From positions 1-21,974 of the forward strand of contig JASJBO010000034.1 in assembly GCA_030066475.1 (NCBI GenBank): DNA of 21,974 bases, in the 5' to 3' direction. The translations under genes and the position numbers were made by a program. Under the pieces are notes generated by a model, which was given only the letters and a program-made list of their open reading frames with translations, had not been told where the DNA came from and ran no database searches. Shown piece by piece: positions 14,490 through 21,974 of this stretch; the stretch's first letter is position 1; the number at the start of each line of letters is the position of its first letter. Origin of the DNA: Myxococcota bacterium (GTDB taxonomy: Bacteria > Myxococcota_A > UBA9160 > PR03).

Positions 14490-15419
14490 TCAAGCGCCGC
14501 GGCGTAGCACCTCCGCCAGCCCCGCGTCCCAGGCCGGGTGCTCACCGCAGCTCTCGGCCAGGTGGTCGAGCAGCAGCCGCACCTTCGTGGTCAGGAGCTT
14601 GCGGTGCGGGGTCACCGCCCAGATCGCGGTGTCAGCGTCGAGCTGCCCGGGCAGCACGACCTCGAGGCGTCCCGCGCGCAGGTCGTCGCCCACCAGGAAG
14701 GTCGGCAGCAGGGCGATGCCGAGGCCCGCGAGCAGCAGGCTCCGGATCAGCTCGCCGTTGTTGGAGCGGTGGCGCGGCTCGATCGCGACGCGCTCCTCGC
14801 CGTCGTCGCTGCGGAAGCTCCAGCCCGCGCTGCGCTCGTAGGCGTAGCCGATGGCGGTGTGGGCCCGCAGCTCGCTCGGACGGGTCGGGCGCCCGCGCGC
14901 GGCCAGGTAGGCCGGCGCGGCGCAGAGCACGCGGCGGCAGGGGCCGAGCCGGCGCGCGACCAGCGCCGAGTCCGGCAGGTTCGCGATGCGCACCACGACG
15001 TCGAAGCCCTCGTCGACGAGGTCGACGAAGCGGTCGGCCAGCTCGATCTGGAGCTGCAGCTCGGGATGGTCGGCGGCGAAGCGCGCCAGGCTCTCGGCCA
15101 GGCCGAGGCGGCCGAAGTCCATCGGGGCGCCCAGGCGCAGCACGCCCCGCGGCTCCGCCTGCAGCTCGCCCACGGCCAGCTCGGCGGTCTCGAGGTCGTC
15201 GAGCACGCCGCGCACGCGCTCGCGGAACGCCGCCCCGACCTCGGTGAGCGAGACGCGGCGCGTGGTGCGGTTCAGCAGGCGCACGCCCAGGCGCTCCTCG
15301 AGGGCGCGCACCTGCTTGCTCACGGCCGAGGTGGTCCGCCCGAGCGCGCGGGCGGCGGGCGTGAAGCCCCCGGTCTCGGCCACGGCCGCGAACGCTTCGA
15401 GCTCTGCCAGACGGTCCAT
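14490..15419 (-). CDS. LysR-family transcriptional regulator
   Basis: This 309-residue regulator has the LysR winged helix-turn-helix at residues 1-60: MDRLAELEAFAAVAETGGFT, then AARALGRTTSAVSKQVRALEERLG, then LLNRTTR. An effector-binding domain follows from about 90 to 295. It diverges from the pirin/hydroquinone-reductase operon across a 98-base control region, which is the typical LysR arrangement. It probably controls that operon and itself. The start at 15419 places the first helix at the usual distance from the N-terminus. In-frame extensions upstream run through the control region and were rejected. The inducer is unknown; a quinone or flavonoid-like electrophile would suit its neighbours. 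Confidence 0.9.
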   Translation of the reverse strand: MDRLAELEAFAAVAETGGFTPAARALGRTTSAVSKQVRALEERLGVRLLNRTTRRVSLTEVGAAFRERVRGVLDDLETAELAVGELQAEPRGVLRLGAPMDFGRLGLAESLARFAADHPELQLQIELADRFVDLVDEGFDVVVRIANLPDSALVARRLGPCRRVLCAAPAYLAARGRPTRPSELRAHTAIGYAYERSAGWSFRSDDGEERVAIEPRHRSNNGELIRSLLLAGLGIALLPTFLVGDDLRAGRLEVVLPGQLDADTAIWAVTPHRKLLTTKVRLLLDHLAESCGEHPAWDAGLAEVLRRGA

Positions 15420-15517
15420 CAGGGGTATCGATCCGGGAAAAATTGTTTCCTGATGGGAAACAGTATTTGGCAATACTGCACTATTCTCAACCCGGCTGCG
15501 GACGCAATGCTGGGCGC
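15420..15517. promoter_or_regulatory. LysR-pirin divergent control region with nested inverted repeats
   Basis: This AT-richer segment holds CAGTATT-TGGC-AATACTG (15461-15478), an exact 7-base inverted repeat. Beside it, GTTTCC-TGATG-GGAAAC (15445-15461) is a second exact repeat sharing its last base with the first. A third, GGAAA-AATTG-TTTCC (15436-15450), overlaps the second. For the LysR gene a promoter reads TTGAGA (15490-15485), 17 bases, then AATACT (15467-15462) on the minus strand, so the first palindrome covers its -10 box. The repeats are probable LysR sites. The pirin-side promoter is not clear. Confidence 0.6.
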
Positions 15518-16261
15518 ATGATGCTCCTGCACAAGAGCGCCGATCGCGGATCGACCCGGACGGGCTGGCTAGAGAGCCGCCACGGTTTCTCCTTCGCCGG
15601 CTGGTACGACCCGGCCCGCATGGGCTTCCGCGCGCTCCGGGTCCTGAACGAGGACCGCGTGTCGCCCGGGGCCGGCTTCGGCCCGCACCCGCACCGCGAC
15701 ATGGAGATCCTGACCGTGGTGCTGGCGGGGACGCTCGAGCACGGCGACAGCACGGGCGGCCGCTCGCTGCTCCGTGCCGGCGACGTCGCGCACATGCGCG
15801 CTGGCAGCGGCGTGGTGCACTCGGAGTGGAACGCGTCGGAGACCGAGCCGCTGCACTTCCTGCAGGTCTGGCTGCGCCCGGCGCGAACGGGTCTGGAGCC
15901 CGATCACGGCGTGCTGCGCGCCGGCTTCCCGGTCGGTGGCGCGGCGGCGACCGAGACCCGGATCGTGGCCAGTGGCCACGGCGACGACGCGGCCCTGCGT
16001 CTCGCGCAGGACGCCGTGGTGCACGCGGTCCGCGTGGCCTCGGGTGCGCCGGTCCACTTCTACCTGGCCCCCGGACGCGGCGCGTGGGTGCAGGCGGTGC
16101 GCGGCGAGCTGGTCGTGAACGGCGCGCGCCTCGCGGCCGGCGACGCGCTGGCCATCGCAGACGAGACCGCCGTGGTCGTGGCCGGAGAGCCCGAGGGCGA
16201 CGCCCTGCTCTTCGACCTCGGCCCGGCCCACACGAACCAGGAGGCAACGTGGGACGACTGA
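15518..16261 (+). CDS. Pirin family protein (YhhW-like)
   Basis: This 247-residue bicupin protein resembles E. coli YhhW, which has quercetin 2,3-dioxygenase activity. The four metal ligands of that family are all present at the same positions: His57 and His59 in GPHPHRD, His101 and Glu103 in VVHSEWN. Conserved GFSFAGWYDPARMGF (23-37) marks the family start. Translation could begin at 15518 or at the next codon, also ATG; no strong ribosome site is visible. Its 3' end overlaps the following hydroquinone reductase gene by 13 bases, so the two are co-translated. It is expected to be cytosolic and to act on flavonoid- or quinone-like compounds. The real substrate is unproven even for most relatives. 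Confidence 0.85.
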   Translation: MMLLHKSADRGSTRTGWLESRHGFSFAGWYDPARMGFRALRVLNEDRVSPGAGFGPHPHRDMEILTVVLAGTLEHGDSTGGRSLLRAGDVAHMRAGSGVVHSEWNASETEPLHFLQVWLRPARTGLEPDHGVLRAGFPVGGAAATETRIVASGHGDDAALRLAQDAVVHAVRVASGAPVHFYLAPGRGAWVQAVRGELVVNGARLAAGDALAIADETAVVVAGEPEGDALLFDLGPAHTNQEATWDD

Positions 16262-17208
16262 TCGACGGCGTCTGGAGCGACGAGTGGTACGAGACGAAGT
16301 CCACCGGCGGGCGCTTCGTGCGCAAGGAGAGCGCCTTCCGCGACTTCGTGCGCGCCGACGGCTCGACCCGCTTCGCGCCCGCCGCCGGCCGCTATCACCT
16401 GTACGTCTCGCTGGCCTGCCCCTGGGCGCACCGCACGCTGATCTTTCGCAAGCTCAAGGGGCTCGAGCGCGCGATCTCGCTCTCGGTCGTCGACCCCTAC
16501 ATGGGGGCGAACGGCTGGGAGTTCGGCAGCAGCGCGGGCACGATCCCCGACCCGATCCACGGGGCGAAGTGCCTGCACGAGGTCTACACGAAGGCCGATC
16601 CCCACTATACGGGGCGCGTCACGGTGCCCGTGCTCTGGGACCGCGAGCACGGAACGATCGTGAGCAACGAGTCCGCCGAGATCATCCGCATGTTCAACGC
16701 CGAGCTCGACGCGGTGGCCGAGCACCCCGAGCTGGACTTCTACCCCGAGCCGCTGCGCGAGGAGATCGACGCGATGAACGCGTTCGTCTACCCGAACGTG
16801 AACAACGGCGTCTACCGCTGCGGCTTCGCGACCTCGCAGGACGCCTACGAGGAGGCGTTCGCGGAGCTGTTCTCGGCGCTCGACCAGCTCGAGGAGCGCC
16901 TCGGACGACAGCGCTACCTGGTGGGCGACCGGATCACCGAGGCCGACTGGCGGCTGTTCACGACGCTGGTGCGCTTCGACGCGGTCTACGTCGGTCACTT
17001 CAAGTGCAACCGGCAGCGCATCGCCGACCTGCCGAACCTGCACGGCTACCTGCGCGAGCTCTACCAGGTCCCGGGCGTCGCCGAGACGGTCGATCTCACG
17101 CACATCAAGCGCCACTACTACGAGAGCCACCGGACGATCAACCCGACGGGCGTGGTGCCCGTGGGACCCACGCTCGACCTCGGCGCCCCGCACGGGCGCG
17201 ACCGCTAG
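16249..17208 (+). CDS. Glutathionyl-hydroquinone reductase (YqjG/PcpF-type GST)
   Basis: This 319-residue Xi-class glutathione transferase reduces glutathionyl-hydroquinones back to hydroquinones and free glutathione. The catalytic motif is C57-PWAHRT, with Cys57 forming the mixed disulfide. RFAPAAGRYHLYVSLACPWAH, DPYMGANGW and the late HYYESHRTINPTG are characteristic of the subfamily, and the length fits. The GTG at 16249 is supported by AGGAGG at 16239-16244 inside the pirin gene; an ATG start would lose the conserved N-terminus. It forms an operon with pirin, divergent from the LysR gene. Together they suggest removal of quinone or flavonoid electrophiles. Its TAG stop is the first part of repeat copy B. 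Confidence 0.92.
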   Translation: MGRLIDGVWSDEWYETKSTGGRFVRKESAFRDFVRADGSTRFAPAAGRYHLYVSLACPWAHRTLIFRKLKGLERAISLSVVDPYMGANGWEFGSSAGTIPDPIHGAKCLHEVYTKADPHYTGRVTVPVLWDREHGTIVSNESAEIIRMFNAELDAVAEHPELDFYPEPLREEIDAMNAFVYPNVNNGVYRCGFATSQDAYEEAFAELFSALDQLEERLGRQRYLVGDRITEADWRLFTTLVRFDAVYVGHFKCNRQRIADLPNLHGYLRELYQVPGVAETVDLTHIKRHYYESHRTINPTGVVPVGPTLDLGAPHGRDR

Positions 17209-17280
17209 GAGCGCGCGCGGAAGCTCTCCGCAAGCGCCCGGAGGGCGCGCGCAGCGAGCCGAAGGCGAGCGAAGTCCATC
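17205..17280 (+). repeat. Dispersed intergenic repeat, copy B (hairpin-containing)
   Basis: It starts CTAGGAGC, where TAG is the stop codon of the hydroquinone reductase gene, and matches copy A (6306-6384, opposite strand) over about 75 bases with near 84% identity by eye. The conserved core carries the hairpin GCGCCC-GGA-GGGCGC (17234-17248) and the tail CGAAG-N-CGA-N-CGAAGTC. The ribosome site of the next gene (AGGAGG, 17285-17290) lies just outside it. Confidence 0.75.
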
Positions 17281-17297
17281 GAGCAGGAGGCTTCGAC

Positions 17298-17642
17298 ATG
17301 AGCACGCGAGAGAACGTCCAGGCCGTGATCGACGGCATCCTGAAGGGCGACATCCTCGGCACCTTCGACCGCTGGTACGCGGACGACGTGGTGATGAGCG
17401 AGAACGGTGCCGAAGACCGGGTCGGCAAGGCCGCCAACCGCGCCTACGAGGAGGCCTTCGTCGGCGGCGTGGAGTTCCACGGCGCCAGCGTCGGCGCCGT
17501 GCTGGTGGACGGCGACCAGGCTGCGGTCGAGTGGACCTTCGACTTCACGCCCAATGGCGGCGAGCGCCTGGTCCAGAAGCAGGTCGCCGTGCAGACCTGG
17601 AAGGACGGGCAGGTGGTCCGCGAGGTCTTCTACCACGGCTGA
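17298..17642 (+). CDS. SnoaL-like / NTF2-fold protein of unknown role
   Basis: This is a 114-residue single-domain protein of the SnoaL-like NTF2 superfamily. The pattern is typical: an N-terminal helix (VQAVIDGILKGDILGTFDRWYADDVVM), a short helical turn, then a curved sheet with AAVEWTFDF and LVQKQVAVQTWKDGQVVREVFYH. Family members include small isomerases, cyclases and hydrolases, as well as proteins with no known activity. AGGAGG lies eight bases before the ATG. It sits between the hydroquinone reductase gene (repeat between them) and the DUF429 gene (14-base gap), so it may be co-transcribed with either. No specific reaction can be assigned. Confidence 0.75.
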   Translation: MSTRENVQAVIDGILKGDILGTFDRWYADDVVMSENGAEDRVGKAANRAYEEAFVGGVEFHGASVGAVLVDGDQAAVEWTFDFTPNGGERLVQKQVAVQTWKDGQVVREVFYHG

Positions 17643-17656
17643 GCCCGAGGCGGACC

Positions 17657-18406
17657 GTGATCCTGATCGGCATCGACAGCGCCACCGACCCGAGGAAGGT
17701 CGGGATCGCGCTCGCGCGCCGCGGCGCGGACGGGCGCTGGGCTCTCGTCGCCGCGGAGCGAGGCGAGGCCCACGACTCGCTCGCGGGTCGGCTCGCGAGC
17801 TGGCTCCCCGCCTCGGGCCCGGCACTGCTCGCCGTCGATGCGCCGCTCGGCTGGCCGCGGGCGCTCGGGCCGGCGCTGTCGCGACACGTTGCCGGCGATC
17901 CACTCACGGAGGCGCCCGGCCAGCTCTTCGGCCGCAGCACCGACCGCTTCGTGCGCGAGCGGATCGGCAAGCGACCGCTCGAGGTCGGCGCCGAGCGCAT
18001 CGCGCGCACCGCCCACGCCGCGCTGCGGCTCCTGGCCGACGTGCGCGAGCGCAGTGGGCTGGCGATCCCGCTGGCCTGGTCCCACGAGCGCCTGGCCGAG
18101 CCGGCCGCGATCGAGGTCTATCCGGCCGCGACCCTCGCCGTGCACGGCCTCCGCTCGACGGGCTACAAGGGCCGCGAGGAGCGGGCCGCGCGCGTCGAGA
18201 TCCTGAAGGGACTCGGCGAGCGCGTCGAAGTCGCGCCGGCGCTCGAGGAGCCGCTGCTCTCGAACGCGGACGTGCTCGACGCCGTCGTCTGCGTCCTCGC
18301 CGCGAGCGACTTCGTCGCGGGCCGCGCGATGCCCCCACCCGATCCCGAGGCGGCGCGACGAGAGGGCTGGATCTGGGTGGCCGCGTCTCACGAGCCCTGC
18401 CGATAA
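17657..18406 (+). CDS. DUF429 domain protein (predicted RNase H-like nuclease)
   Basis: This 249-residue protein matches the DUF429 family, which is predicted to adopt an RNase H-like fold. Acidic residues at expected places are Asp7 in LIGIDSA, Asp61 in VDAPLGWP, Glu153 in IEVYPAA and Asp208 in SNADVLDAV, consistent with a metal-binding site. The GTG at 17657 is the only start that keeps the first strand (ILIGID) at the N-terminus; its ribosome site is weak (GAGG). It follows the SnoaL-like gene by 14 bases. The function of the family is not established. Its TAA stop lies inside the Fur-box-like site that precedes the bacterioferritin gene. Confidence 0.75.
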   Translation: MILIGIDSATDPRKVGIALARRGADGRWALVAAERGEAHDSLAGRLASWLPASGPALLAVDAPLGWPRALGPALSRHVAGDPLTEAPGQLFGRSTDRFVRERIGKRPLEVGAERIARTAHAALRLLADVRERSGLAIPLAWSHERLAEPAAIEVYPAATLAVHGLRSTGYKGREERAARVEILKGLGERVEVAPALEEPLLSNADVLDAVVCVLAASDFVAGRAMPPPDPEAARREGWIWVAASHEPCR

Positions 18407-18420
18407 TGAAGTTCGTTTTC
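18402..18420. promoter_or_regulatory. Fur-box-like site upstream of bacterioferritin
   Basis: GATAATGAAGTTCGTTTTC matches the 19-base Fur consensus at 14 positions, including the whole left GATAATGA. It ends 16 bases before the -35 box of the bacterioferritin promoter. It also contains one arm of GAAGT-N8-ACTTC. It fits the iron-storage gene next to it. Repression or activation cannot be told from sequence. Confidence 0.5.
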
Positions 18421-18436
18421 ACTTCGAGCGTCCGGC

Positions 18437-18465
18437 TTGAGTCGGCTGATCGCCTCGTTCATACT
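18437..18465 (+). promoter_or_regulatory. Sigma70-like promoter of the bacterioferritin gene
   Basis: TTGAGT (18437-18442) and CATACT (18460-18465) are separated by exactly 17 bases, matching five and four of six consensus bases. Transcription would start near 18472, giving a leader of about 29 bases with GAGGAGGG as ribosome site. Confidence 0.6.
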
Positions 18466-18500
18466 GCGTCGAGCAGCCCCGTGCTCGAGGAGGGTCGTCC

Positions 18501-18968
18501 ATGAAGGGAAGCAAGAAGGTCATCCGCAGCCTCAACACGCTCCTGACGACCGAGCTGACGGCCATCGATCAGTACCTCGTCCAGTCGCGGATGCTGGAGA
18601 ACTGGGGCTACCACAAGCTCCACGAGCGCATCTCCCACGAGTCGGACGACGAGCGCGGTCACGCCACCAGGCTGATCGAGCGGATCCTCTTCCTCGACGG
18701 GCAGCCGGACGTCGGGGCGCGCGCCAAGCTCACCATCGGAGCGAGTCCGAAGGAGATGCTCGAGAACGACCTCGCCCTCGAGCTGGCGGTTGCCGCGAGC
18801 CTGAACGACGCGATCGCGCTGTGCCGCGATGAGGCCGACAACGGCACGCGCGAGCTGCTGGAAGAGCTGCTCAACGACACCGAGCGGGACCACATCTTCT
18901 GGTTCGAGTCCCAGCTCAAGCTGATCGCCGAAGTCGGTCTGAAGAACTACCTGGCGGAGATGATCTGA
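18501..18968 (+). CDS. bfr: Bacterioferritin
   Basis: This 155-residue ferritin subunit stores iron in a 24-mer shell. The di-iron ferroxidase site is complete: Glu18, Glu51, His54, Glu94, Glu128 and His131, corresponding to E. coli Glu18, Glu51, His54, Glu94, Glu127 and His130. The family start MKG-x-x-KVI-x-x-LN and the WGYHKLHERISHES segment are clear. At residue 52, where classical bacterioferritins have the haem-ligand Met (HESIDEMKH), this one has Arg (HESDDERGH), so inter-subunit haem is probably not bound in a homopolymer. It has its own promoter and a Fur-box-like site, and no bacterioferritin-associated ferredoxin gene is adjacent. The ATG at 18501 follows GAGGAGGGTCGTCC. Confidence 0.93.
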   Translation: MKGSKKVIRSLNTLLTTELTAIDQYLVQSRMLENWGYHKLHERISHESDDERGHATRLIERILFLDGQPDVGARAKLTIGASPKEMLENDLALELAVAASLNDAIALCRDEADNGTRELLEELLNDTERDHIFWFESQLKLIAEVGLKNYLAEMI

Positions 18969-19216
18969 GCGGACCGCCGCAGGCAGGTCGAGGCAGCTCG
19001 CTCGTCGGATCCTCCCTCGGTGACGCTGGTCTTGCTGACGCGGGCTCGCCTTCGCAGTGACGGGGCCCACGACGAAGCACACGCCCAGCAGGAGGCCCCC
19101 GAGCCCGAGCGCCGTCGGCACGCCTCGGATTCCCATGCTGCCAGTCCATCCGGGTCGGGGCGGCCGCGGTTGGGCTTTCGGCGCTCGGCATGGCATGCTC
19201 CGCCTCAACGCCTCGC
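18969..19216. other. Intergenic region before zwf; possible minus-strand signal-peptide-like remnant
   Basis: These 248 bases lack a clear gene, terminator or promoter. On the minus strand from 19136, codons spell MGIRGVPTALGLGGLLLGVC, a basic start and hydrophobic run ending near VTAKAS, with G/C-rich third positions for about 30 codons. The frame then continues antisense through bfr with no support. It may be the start of a lost exported protein. No Shine-Dalgarno is visible for the downstream zwf gene. Confidence 0.3.
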
Positions 19217-20729
<1,513 letters not shown>

Positions 20730-20737
<8 letters not shown>

Positions 20738-21398
20738 GCTCGCGACGCTCGTGCGCAGCGACGCCCCCGTGTTCGCGGCCGCCGAGCTGCTCGCGAAGGC
20801 CCTCGAGCGCGCGCCGGCGCGGCCGCGGCTCGCGATCCCGGGCGGGAGCGCCGTCGCTGCGCTCGGCCCCGCGCGCGCGCGGCTCGGCGACGCCTGGGGC
20901 GCGGTGCGCCTCACCTGGGTCGACGAGCGCTGCGTGCCGGCGGCCCACGCCGAGTCGAATCGCGGTGCGGCCTACCGCACCGGTGTGCTCGATGCGGCGG
21001 CGCCCCCGTCGCTCGAGCTGCCGCGGGTCTGCGACGGCGAGACCGGCGCCGAGGCCGTGGCGCGCGTCGAACGGGCGCTCGACCGCGATCTCGGCGGCGC
21101 GCTCGACGTCGTGCTGCTCGGGATGGGCGAGGACGGGCACGTGGCCTCGCTGTTTCCCGGGCAGAGCGTCGATCGCGGTCGCGTGGCGCACGTCACCGCG
21201 AGCCCCAAGCCGCCGCCCGAGCGGATCACGCTGACGCGCGCGTTCCTGGGGACGGCGCGCGAGACGGTGCTGCTGGCGACCGGGGAGTCCAAGCGCGCGG
21301 CGCTGGCGCGTCTGCTGGCGGGCGATGCGTCGTTGCCCGCGCACGGCCTGGCAGGGCTCGTCGTGGTGACGGACCTCGAGGGGGTGGAGATCCGATGA
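20730..21398 (+). CDS. pgl: 6-phosphogluconolactonase
   Basis: This 222-residue enzyme (DevB/SOL type) hydrolyses 6-phosphogluconolactone to 6-phosphogluconate, the second step after zwf. PGGSAVAAL near 37-45 is the phosphate-binding turn, TWVDERCVP (about 62-70) is a family signature, and LLGMGEDGHVASLFPG (about 130-145) carries the active-site Asp and His region. SPKPPPERITLT is the usual late motif. The GTG at 20730 lies inside the zwf end, with a G-rich stretch before it, and its own stop shares bases with the gnd ATG (ATGA). Translation of all three genes is therefore coupled. Confidence 0.93.
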
Positions 21399-21974
21399 GC
21401 GAGCGAAGCTCCGAGATCGGCGTGATGGGGCTCGGCGTGATGGGCTCCAACGTGGCGCGCAACTTCGCGAGCCGGGGCCATCGAGTCGTCGGCTGCAACC
21501 GCAACCCCGAGGTGGCGCGCGCCCTCGCCGCCGCGCACCCCGAGGCCGGCCTGGTCGTGGCCGAAGACCTCCCGGCGCTGGTGCGCGCGCTGGCGCGGCC
21601 GCGGTGCATCCTGCTGATGGTGCCCGCCGGCGGTCCGGTCGACGCGGTGCTCGACGCGCTCGATCCGCTGCTCGAGGCCGACGACGTGGTCGTGGACGGC
21701 GGCAACAGCCTCTACCGTGACACCGATCGCCGCGTCGAGCGCGCGGCCGGGCGACCGTGGCGCTTCGTGGGCATGGGCGTCTCGGGCGGCTCCGAGGGCG
21801 CGCTGCGGGGCCCCTCGCTCATGCCGGGTGGCGACCGCGAGGCCTGGGAGCGATTGCGGCCGCTGCTCGAGTCGATCGCCGCCCGCAGCGACAGCGGCCC
21901 CTGTGTCACCCACTGCGGCACGGGATCGGCCGGGCACTTCGTGAAGATGGTGCACAACGGCATCGAGTACGGCG
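21395..21974 (+). CDS. gnd: 6-phosphogluconate dehydrogenase, decarboxylating (partial, cut by the right edge)
   Basis: The first 193 residues are present of a protein usually 300 or 470 residues long. It converts 6-phosphogluconate to ribulose-5-phosphate and CO2. The dinucleotide fold starts with GLGVMG (12-17); DGGNSLYRDT, VGMGVSGGSEGALRGPSLMPGG and G-H-F-V-K184-MVHNGIEYG follow, where Lys184 is the catalytic lysine. The usual GGEEGA or GGEKGA reads GGSEGA here, a small change in the substrate loop. The ATG at 21395 overlaps the pgl stop (ATGA). Whether it is the long or short form cannot be seen. Confidence 0.93.
   Translation, partial: MSERSSEIGVMGLGVMGSNVARNFASRGHRVVGCNRNPEVARALAAAHPEAGLVVAEDLPALVRALARPRCILLMVPAGGPVDAVLDALDPLLEADDVVVDGGNSLYRDTDRRVERAAGRPWRFVGMGVSGGSEGALRGPSLMPGGDREAWERLRPLLESIAARSDSGPCVTHCGTGSAGHFVKMVHNGIEYG

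Overview
This is a gene-dense, very GC-rich window, about 70% GC judged by eye, with strong G/C preference at third codon positions. It holds 17 complete and 2 edge-truncated protein genes. I see no rRNA, tRNA, insertion sequence, phage gene or CRISPR array. The gene mix is a corrinoid methyl-transfer set, a spinster-type MFS transporter, several GST-fold proteins, a dockerin-like secreted protease, and patatin-like and alpha/beta-hydrolase lipases. It suggests a free-living Gram-negative bacterium of the former Deltaproteobacteria (Myxococcota, Desulfobacterota or Binatota-like). That placement is inference only.

Left part (1-5418): a divergent corrinoid methyltransferase locus. On the minus strand, a corrinoid protein (mtaC-like) is coupled to a methanol:corrinoid methyltransferase (mtaB-like, running off the left edge). 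On the plus strand, a [2Fe-2S]/ASKHA reductive activator of corrinoid proteins is followed, through two GTGA stop/start overlaps, by a uroporphyrinogen-decarboxylase-family methyltransferase and an MFS transporter. Together they could bring in a methylated substrate, move its methyl group onto a B12 protein, pass it to a second acceptor, and repair oxidised cobalamin.

Centre (5490-10859): a GST, a convergent SAM-dependent methyltransferase, and two secreted proteins: a trypsin-fold protease with dockerin-like and CARDB-like C-terminal parts, and a patatin-like protein. A 510-base gap between the secreted proteins holds a long hairpin and gene-remnant-like pieces.

Right centre (10849-17208): a TetR regulator diverges from a class III aminotransferase across a perfect 16-bp palindrome. 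A secreted alpha/beta hydrolase and a LysR regulator follow on the minus strand. The LysR gene diverges from a pirin/glutathionyl-hydroquinone-reductase pair that looks like an electrophile or quinone detoxification operon.

Right end (17298-21974): a SnoaL-like protein, a DUF429 protein, a bacterioferritin with a Fur-box-like site and a good sigma70-like promoter, then the oxidative pentose phosphate operon zwf-pgl-gnd, which runs off the right edge.

The most unusual signals are a dispersed repeat of about 75 bp present twice, each copy starting exactly at a TAG stop codon; the regulatory palindromes; a bacterioferritin lacking its haem-ligand methionine; and changes at expected key residues in the UroD-family methyltransferase and the patatin-like protein.
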